Below, piece by piece: positions 51,609 through 56,499 of a stretch of 56,499 bases of DNA. The position numbers and the translations under genes were made by a program. Position 1 is the stretch's first letter, and each line of letters opens with the position of its first letter. Under the pieces are notes generated by a model. The model ran no database searches. It saw only the letters and a list, made by a program, of their open reading frames with translations, and was not told the DNA's origin. The stretch spans positions 1-56,499 of the forward strand of contig CANMPD010000019.1 of assembly GCA_947499635.1 (NCBI GenBank). The letters are read 5' to 3'. The stretch is from an uncultured Paracoccaceae bacterium (GTDB lineage Bacteria > Pseudomonadota > Alphaproteobacteria > Rhodobacterales > Rhodobacteraceae).

Positions 51609-53123
51609 TTATTGTCCTTGCTGCGCGACTGCATTGCCGGCCGACGCTGCCTGAATTAGATTTTCTGTGGTGAGCTCTGCACCGGTGAGTTGCCCTGCGA
51701 TTTCACCCTGACTGAAAACGATGGCACGGTGACAAATCGCGGCCACCTCTTCAAAGTCTGTCGACACAATGATAATGCCAACGCCCTCTTCCATCGCACG
51801 ATTGAGCAACGCATAGATTTCAGCCTTTGCGCCCACATCGACACCCGCAGTTGGATCTTCACAAATCAACAATTTGCGTTTGGTCTCAAGCCAGCGCCCC
51901 ATCACTACTTTTTGCTGGTTTCCCCCAGATAAGGACTCGATGGCCATGCTCTGATCATTAGGAGAGAGAGCCACATCTTCTCCAATTTTCTCCGCCAAGG
52001 CTATTTCAGCGCGAGGGCTGAGAAACGAGAACAACGAGCGTCCCACAGCGTCTGGGTTCAAGAACGTGTTCTCGCGCAATGTTAAAGGCATCGCCACGGA
52101 TTCTTCTGTGCGATCACGAGCCACAAGACCAACTCCAGATTGGAGCGCCGTGATTGTGGACGTCAGATCCGGCTGCTTATCGAGCAGTGTCACTTCACCC
52201 TTGAAGGGCTCCGCGCCAAACAGAGCGCGCGATACACTTTCGTGCCCTGCGCCGCGCAGGCCAACAAGGCCCAAAATTTCGTTGCCATGCAATTCAAAGT
52301 CAACCGGCCCCGCTGTCTCAACATGCATGCCCTCGACCTTCAAAATCGGTTCACCAAGCTCGCGGTTCACTTTCATGATTTGCCGCGTTTTACGCCCAAC
52401 GATCATGTACACCAACTCTTCAGGTGTTGTGTGTTCGATGCTGCGCAATCCAACCATTTCACCATCACGCAAAACAGCAACGCGATCCGCAATTTGAAAA
52501 ATTTCATCCAAACGGTGCGACACATAGATCATGCCAACACCCTGCTCTTTCAAAGGCCGCAGCGCCTTAAACAAGCTCTCAACCTCATCGGCCGGTAAAG
52601 AAGCAGTCGGCTCATCAAGCACCAAAAAGTCGCAATCCACAGCCAGAGCGCGCGCAATCGCCACAAGAGATTTCTCCGTCCGCGACAGATCTTGCACACG
52701 CGTTGTAGGATCAAAATCACAACCAACCTTTGCAAGAGCCTTGGCCGCAAAATCATTCACCTCACGCCAGTTGATCAAGCCGGACTGGCGAGAATACCCT
52801 AAGGCAAGCGCTATGTTCTCAGCGACAGTCATCCATTCTATCATGCCCAAATCTTGGTGAATGAAAGCAACGGATTGACGCTCACCAAAGTCTCCGGGTC
52901 GATGTTCATATGGAGTTCCGGCGATCATCACACGCCCCTCATCAGCCTTGTGAATACCGCCTAGAATTTTGATCAGCGTTGATTTCCCGGCCCCATTTTC
53001 CCCCAACAGAGCAACGATTTCGCCACGCTCAATATTGAGTGAAACATCTCGAAGCGCATAGGTGCCCCCGAAATGCTTTTTGATGCCATCAAAAAACAAA
53101 TTATTATTGGTTGCGCCAGGCAC
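51609..53123 (-). CDS. CUT2 ABC sugar ATPase, two domains (RbsA/MglA-like)
   Basis: The 504-residue protein has two ATPase domains. The first has Walker A LLGENGAGKSTLIKIL and a non-canonical signature (QDLSRTEKSLVAIARA). The second has a degenerate P-loop (GLRGAGHESVSRALFG) but a good signature (LSGGNQQKVVMGRWL). This mix is usual in CUT2 ATPases. Translation starts at GTG 53121-53123 with GGGAGGAT upstream. It is the first gene of a six-gene transport operon and lies opposite the second LacI gene. Confidence 0.94.
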   Translation of the reverse strand: MPGATNNNLFFDGIKKHFGGTYALRDVSLNIERGEIVALLGENGAGKSTLIKILGGIHKADEGRVMIAGTPYEHRPGDFGERQSVAFIHQDLGMIEWMTVAENIALALGYSRQSGLINWREVNDFAAKALAKVGCDFDPTTRVQDLSRTEKSLVAIARALAVDCDFLVLDEPTASLPADEVESLFKALRPLKEQGVGMIYVSHRLDEIFQIADRVAVLRDGEMVGLRSIEHTTPEELVYMIVGRKTRQIMKVNRELGEPILKVEGMHVETAGPVDFELHGNEILGLVGLRGAGHESVSRALFGAEPFKGEVTLLDKQPDLTSTITALQSGVGLVARDRTEESVAMPLTLRENTFLNPDAVGRSLFSFLSPRAEIALAEKIGEDVALSPNDQSMAIESLSGGNQQKVVMGRWLETKRKLLICEDPTAGVDVGAKAEIYALLNRAMEEGVGIIIVSTDFEEVAAICHRAIVFSQGEIAGQLTGAELTTENLIQAASAGNAVAQQGQ

Positions 53124-53204
53124 ACCATCCTCCCTCAGTTTTGCCCCTTAAAAGCAGGGACCACTACGCCAAAGGAAACTCGATGCTCCTCAACATACTA
53201 TTGA

Positions 53205-53275
53205 GTTACCCGTAACGTTACGCTAGCATTTGCTCAGAATAGAAATAAGTCAATAAAAAATGTTACCCGTAACAT
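53205..53275. promoter_or_regulatory. Two LacI-type operators between CUT2 operon and second lacI
   Basis: GTTACCCGTAAC at 53205-53216 and ATGTTACCCGTAACAT at 53260-53275 are palindromic (arms ATGTTAC/GTAACAT around CC). The centre differs from the 39.3/46.2 kb sites (CCGG in TGTTACCGGTCACA), so a separate regulator is expected. They sit between divergent starts at 53123 and 53301. Confidence 0.8.
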
Positions 53276-53300
53276 AAATCCACAAAACACAACTAACACT

Positions 53301-54326
53301 ATGAAAAAAAACAAAATTAGCCTCGCTGAGGTAGCCCGGGCTGCTGGTGTGTCCAAGATGACAGCCAGCCGCGTTCTGCGCGATGAAGGTGGGTTTTCCG
53401 AAAAAACGCGTAACAAAGTGATGGCTGAAGTAGACCGCCTTGGCTATCTACCGAATCGTTTGGCCACCGTTTTCGCCGGAGACAAGAAATCTACTTTTGT
53501 TGGTGTGAGCATTCCTGAGCTGGGCAATGAAATCTTCGCTCAGCTCCTTGATGGCATAGATCGCAAACTTGGTGCATTTGGTCACCAAACTGTACTTGGA
53601 ATGAGTGAACACGCCTTGGACAAAGAAGAAGCGTGGATTGAAACAGTGCTGTCCTGGCAACCTGCCGGCCTCATCATCACCGGACGTTCCCATAGCCCTC
53701 GCGCCATTCAACTTCTCAAAGCAGGTGGCGTGCCGGTTGTGGAGATCTGGGACTTCAATTCTAGCCCTCTCGACATGTGTGTAGGGCTCAACCACTTCGA
53801 CAGTGGATACAGTATGGGGCGGTATTTAGGTGGACTTGGATATCGAAAATTTGGCTATGTTGGGACAGCACACGATATAGCGAATGCCGCCAGCTCTCGA
53901 TTGGCAGGATATATCAAGGCTGCACAAGATGCAGGAGCGACGGTCGAAAAGCAATTGCTCTTGAAAGATGTACCAGGCTTCTACACTGGTTTTTATGGCA
54001 CCGAACAGCTCCTTGCAGCCCATAGAGATTTAGAAGTCGTTTTCTATCAGAATGACAACATGGCCATTGGTGGATACGAATATTGCCGACGCAAAGGACT
54101 AGAAATTCCACGTGACATCGGCATTGCGGGCTGGGGCGATTTACCCATCGCTTCAATCCAACCTTACCGCCTAACATCTATTGCCGTTCCACATCTGCGC
54201 ATCGGGCAATACGCCGCGGAAATGCTTCTGGCTCAGGTCAATCAACAGCCTGCAAAACGAACACGAGATGTCGGCTTCAAACTTATACCCGGTGCGACCG
54301 TACGCCTCTATGGAGATAATGTTTGA
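53301..54326 (+). CDS. LacI-family transcriptional regulator
   Basis: The 341-residue LacI protein begins KKNKISLAEVARAAGVSKMT, followed by ASRVLRDEGGFSEKTRNKVM, the DNA-binding and hinge regions, then a sugar-binding-type effector domain (FVGVSIPELGNEIFAQLLDG, IGIAGWGDLPIASIQPYRLT). It is divergent from the six-gene CUT2 operon, with two palindromes between them, so it probably represses that operon and itself. A pentose or sugar acid is the likely inducer. Confidence 0.93.
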   Translation: MKKNKISLAEVARAAGVSKMTASRVLRDEGGFSEKTRNKVMAEVDRLGYLPNRLATVFAGDKKSTFVGVSIPELGNEIFAQLLDGIDRKLGAFGHQTVLGMSEHALDKEEAWIETVLSWQPAGLIITGRSHSPRAIQLLKAGGVPVVEIWDFNSSPLDMCVGLNHFDSGYSMGRYLGGLGYRKFGYVGTAHDIANAASSRLAGYIKAAQDAGATVEKQLLLKDVPGFYTGFYGTEQLLAAHRDLEVVFYQNDNMAIGGYEYCRRKGLEIPRDIGIAGWGDLPIASIQPYRLTSIAVPHLRIGQYAAEMLLAQVNQQPAKRTRDVGFKLIPGATVRLYGDNV

Positions 54327-54405
54327 CGCCAAATGCGATGGAAACGTACAATCTGCCGAACGGGTGTTATGAAAAACAACTTTTGATTGAATTTCGACAA
54401 ACCAC
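54327..54405. other. Short gap after the second lacI gene
   Basis: No gene and no clear terminator are seen. IS-derived sequence starts just beyond, so the native downstream region of lacI may have been lost. Confidence 0.4.
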
Positions 54406-54600
54406 TCAAAGTTCATGAATGCCTAGCTTTTTCAACCTTCTAGCCAATCCCCACCTATCAAAATACCAACTAACGCCTCGAGGAATTTCAATCGGACAAA
54501 CACCCTTTGCTTCCAATTGGCTGCTCAATGGCCCAGGAACTCGGCGGTAGCGATTTGCCAATTCCCCGAGCGTGACAAACTGCTTGCGAAAATTTTTAAG
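54406..54600 (-). pseudogene. C-terminal fragment of an unrecognised HTH-like protein
   Basis: The - strand frame reads SLKNFRKQFVTLGELANRYR, RVPGPLSSQLEAKGVCPIEI and PRGVSWYFDRWGLARRLKKL before a stop at 54406. This resembles a small DNA-binding tail such as those of TniQ-like or excisionase-type proteins, but I cannot name the family. Upstream it runs into IS6-derived sequence, so the gene has lost its front part. Confidence 0.4.
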
Positions 54601-54631
54601 GCTCTCGACGCAAACCGCATTCAAGAACTGT

Positions 54632-54795
54632 CCCGATTTTGGGTTAACCGCTCGGCGGAACGCAAAGGCAGCAAAGGCTTTTCTCAACAAGGCGATCGAG
54701 CGGGTCAGGCTCCATTGTCCAGTGACAATCGTCACGAACAAAGCTCCAACCTATCGCCGTGTCATCCGCGGCATGAACCATCGATACGATCCGCA
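54632..54795 (+). pseudogene. IS6-family transposase fragment
   Basis: The frame [54 protein letters not shown] matches the catalytic-core part of IS6-family (IS26/IS6100-like) transposases. The second catalytic Asp (normally TDKAPTY) is Asn here. Both ends are cut, the right one by an IS3 fragment at about 54797. Confidence 0.85.
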
Positions 54796-54796
54796 T

Positions 54797-54966
54797 GACA
54801 CAGAGACGGGAACAGGTGTTCGTTGAGGCATTCCTCGCGTATCCTTCCATTGAATCTTTCAACCAGACCGTTCTGCATTGGTTTGCCCGGCGCAATGTAA
54901 TGCCAGCCGACCTTGCGATCTTCTTGCCATTTGAGGATCGCGTTACTGGTCAGTTCGGTACCGTTG
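54797..54966 (-). pseudogene. IS3-family OrfB fragment at the photolyase breakpoint
   Basis: The - strand reads [55 protein letters not shown], the catalytic Glu region of IS3-family OrfB (distinct from the element at 31918-33057). It ends exactly where photolyase homology begins, so its insertion or a later deletion removed the photolyase N-terminus. Confidence 0.88.
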
Positions 54967-56052
54967 GAGTACTTTTACCGCGAGATGCGGCGTAAATACT
55001 CGATTTTGGTGGACGCTAACGGTCCGATTGGCGGTCAATGGAACTATGATGCCGAGAACAGGAAATCGCCAGCGCATGGTTTGAATGTCCCAGAGACATA
55101 CCGGACTGGCCCAGGTGAGATCACACAAGATGTCATGGCGCTTGTCGAAACGCACTTTCCCGACCATTTCGGTGATCTGTCCCCCTTTCATTTTGCGGTA
55201 ACCCGCGATCAAGCACTAGCTGCGTTTGATGAGTTTATCTCCCGACGTTTGCGCATGTTCGGTGACTACCAAGACGCAATGATCCAAGGCGAACCTTGGA
55301 TGTTTCACAGCCATATCGCGCTTTACCTGAACTGCGGTCTGATAAACCCGCTGGAGTGCATTGAACGTGCTGAAGTTGCCTATCACCGTGGGGCAGCCCC
55401 GCTGAATGCGGTCGAAGGTTTTATTCGTCAGATCCTTGGTTGGCGTGAATACGTTCGCGGGATCTATTGGCTGAAAATGCCGGACTACAAGGCCACGAAT
55501 TTCCTTGGCGCAGACCCCGCGCTTCCAGAGTTCTATTGGACCGGCGACACGCAAATGAACTGCATGCGCCAGTGCATCACGGAGACAAAACAGAATGCGT
55601 ATGCACATCATATTCAACGGCTCATGGTGCTGGGGAATTTCGCGCTCTTGGCGGGTTTAGACCCCGATGAAGTCAACGAGTGGTATCTGTTGGTATATGC
55701 GGACGCAAATGAGTGGGTTGAATTGCCAAATGTCTCGGGAATGATCCTGTTTGCCGATGGTGGGCTGCTTGCCTCGAAACCGTATGCAGCCAGCGGCAGC
55801 TACATCAACAAAATGTCCAATTATTGCGGATCGTGCAAATACAAGCCATCGGTCAAAAATGGGCCCACGGCTTGCCCTTTCAATTATCTTTATTGGGATT
55901 TCTTGGCGCGCAATAACGGCAAGCTGCGGGGCAATCCGCGCATAGGTTTCATATATAAAACCCTAGACAAAATGAACGATGCAAAACGCCAAGCGATACA
56001 AGATGACACGCGGCAGTTCTTTAATGCGATGCTAGCAAATGAAAAAGTCTGA
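54965..56052 (+). pseudogene. FeS-type bacterial photolyase (PhrB/CryB class), 5'-truncated
   Basis: Homology to the iron-sulfur bacterial cryptochrome/photolyase family starts at [20 protein letters not shown] and runs to the natural C-terminus. The [4Fe-4S] cysteines are kept (NCMRQC; NYCGSCKYKPSVKNGPTACP), as is the FAD region (LNAVEGFIRQILGWREYVRG, WVELPNVSGMILFADGG). The family is about 510 residues; the ~150-residue N-terminal alpha/beta domain is missing. An in-frame ATG at 54913 would add IS-derived residues. The protein could fold in part but should not repair DNA. Confidence 0.88.
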
Positions 56053-56206
56053 TCTCCCGCAGAAAACTTGCATGACCTGCGGGAGACCCTTCGTATGGCG
56101 TAAAAAGTGGGCCAAGGTTTGGGACGAAGTCAAGTATTGCTCTGAGCGATGCCGCCGCGCACGGGGTTCAACCCATGCTCAAACCATCAAGGATGGATCG
56201 ATATGA
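56039..56206 (+). CDS. DUF2256 small cysteine-rich protein
   Basis: The 55-residue protein [18 protein letters not shown], with [20 protein letters not shown] after it, fits DUF2256 with a CxxC...CxxxC zinc-ribbon-like arrangement (C-x2-C, C-x3-C). Such genes are regularly found next to FeS photolyase genes. The ATG lies inside the end of the photolyase frame (14-base overlap), indicating translational coupling, and the stop overlaps the next ATG (ATATGA). It appears intact although the photolyase is broken. Confidence 0.88.
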   Translation: MKKSDLPQKTCMTCGRPFVWRKKWAKVWDEVKYCSERCRRARGSTHAQTIKDGSI

Positions 56207-56282
56207 CTATCAGTAAAGATCTGTTTGCCGATCCCTCTAACCATACAGAGACCATTGCGTTTGAATCAACCAGACGAGCCGG
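56203..56282 (+). pseudogene. Start of a downstream gene, truncated by IS5
   Basis: An ATG at 56203 overlaps the DUF2256 stop and reads [20 protein letters not shown], then ESTRRAG, before IS sequence begins at 56283. The tight overlap suggests a real third gene of the photolyase operon, cut by IS5. The family cannot be named from 27 residues. Confidence 0.5.
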
Positions 56283-56499
56283 TCGGCTCCGGTGATTGTA
56301 GCCGCTGCTAACTTGCCATGCTAGCCGCCCCTTATGCTTGTTCTGCAACCATTCGCCTTCATCAAATGTCTTCAGACCCGTACTATCCACAACTAATTCG
56401 ATTGGGCCGGCCCTTTGGGCTTTAAATTTTTCTGGCATGCTGAGCCCCGCACCTCTCCGCGAGAGGGTCGAGAAATCCGGAACGGGAACATCCAGCCCT
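56283..56499 (-). mobile_element. Second IS5-family copy, inverted, internally deleted
   Basis: The - strand repeats the first IS copy from the window edge: GLDVPV-type start, MPEKFKAQRAGPIELVVDST, then EWLQNKHKGRLAWQVSSGYN. Compared with copy 1 (169-492), 324 bases (108 codons) are missing in frame, which removes the second catalytic Asp region. Similarity stops at 56283, just before the catalytic Glu. It keeps CAA where copy 1 has TAA. Both copies meet the window edge at the same internal base. Confidence 0.88.

Noticed and set aside
54406-54741. Full 111-residue reverse frame as one gene
   Set aside because: Its first half is antisense to an IS6 transposase fragment; only the last ~65 residues look like a genuine protein remnant.
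1-56499. The whole window as a composite transposon between inverted IS5 copies
   Set aside because: Both copies are cut by the window edge at the same base and the second lacks one end, so an assembly break is more likely.
1-56499. tRNA, rRNA, CRISPR arrays, riboswitches
   Set aside because: No cloverleaf, rRNA motif, regularly spaced repeat or known riboswitch core was seen by eye; a covariance-model scan would be needed to exclude short ones.

Overview
The window looks like an alphaproteobacterial accessory region, most likely from the Roseobacter group of the Rhodobacteraceae and from an IS-rich genome. This is inferred from protein flavour (TAXI-TRAP and CUT1/CUT2 sugar transporters, moderate GC, alphaproteobacterial ribosome-binding sites) and from the density of broken insertion sequences; there is no rRNA or tRNA to anchor taxonomy. 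Both window ends lie inside copies of the same IS5-family element in opposite orientation and stop at the same internal base, so the window is probably a contig cut at a repeat.

Region 1 (1-4645) is mobile debris: an IS5 transposase with an ochre stop, an intact VapB/FitA-type antitoxin with a broken VapC/FitB toxin, a Tn3 transposase remnant, the tail of a collagen-like Gly-X-Y protein and an IS1182-family element with two nonsense codons. Region 2 (4646-9747) holds a GcvA-like LysR gene facing a four-gene operon: class I/II aminotransferase, a PanB-like hydroxymethyltransferase with all catalytic residues, a DMT exporter and an NAD-dependent epimerase/dehydratase. I know of no described pathway with this combination. 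Region 3 (9938-11100) carries a decayed L-2-hydroxyglutarate oxidase-like gene, a membrane-protein tail and an IS66 fragment.

Region 4 (11216-23366) is the most coherent system. It encodes an aldoxime to nitrile to amide to acid to acyl-CoA route: a heme aldoxime dehydratase on the + strand, and on the - strand an overlapping operon of CoA-transferase, enoyl-CoA hydratase-like protein, a three-subunit cobalt-type nitrile hydratase (beta split in two) and an amidase, followed by a TPR protein and a DUF2182 membrane protein. An IclR regulator, a YeiH-family transporter and a catalase lie beside them. The divergent control region contains long inverted repeats, a 29-codon hydrophobic micro-ORF and a terminator-like hairpin before the dehydratase.

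Region 5 (23500-30947) has an XRE-cupin pseudogene, UspA, a TAXI-TRAP transporter, a class V PLP enzyme lacking the desulfurase cysteine, and a LysR regulator. Region 6 (31420-33057) is IS3-family material, including one near-complete element.

Region 7 (33258-54326) is a sugar or sugar-acid island: a CUT1 transporter with a b561 cytochrome and an SMP-30 lactonase; a LacI regulator; a catabolic block of enolase-superfamily dehydratase, DHDPS-family dehydratase and ketoglutarate-semialdehyde dehydrogenase that would convert a pentonate to 2-oxoglutarate, with a PdxA-like dehydrogenase and a beta-propeller protein; then two CUT2 transporters and a second LacI gene. Identical operator-like 14-mers precede the CUT1 operon and the catabolic operon; a different palindrome lies between the CUT2 operon and the second LacI. 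Region 8 (54400-56499) is a pile-up of transposase fragments that has removed the N-terminus of an FeS photolyase, followed by a DUF2256 gene, a truncated gene and the second IS5 copy.
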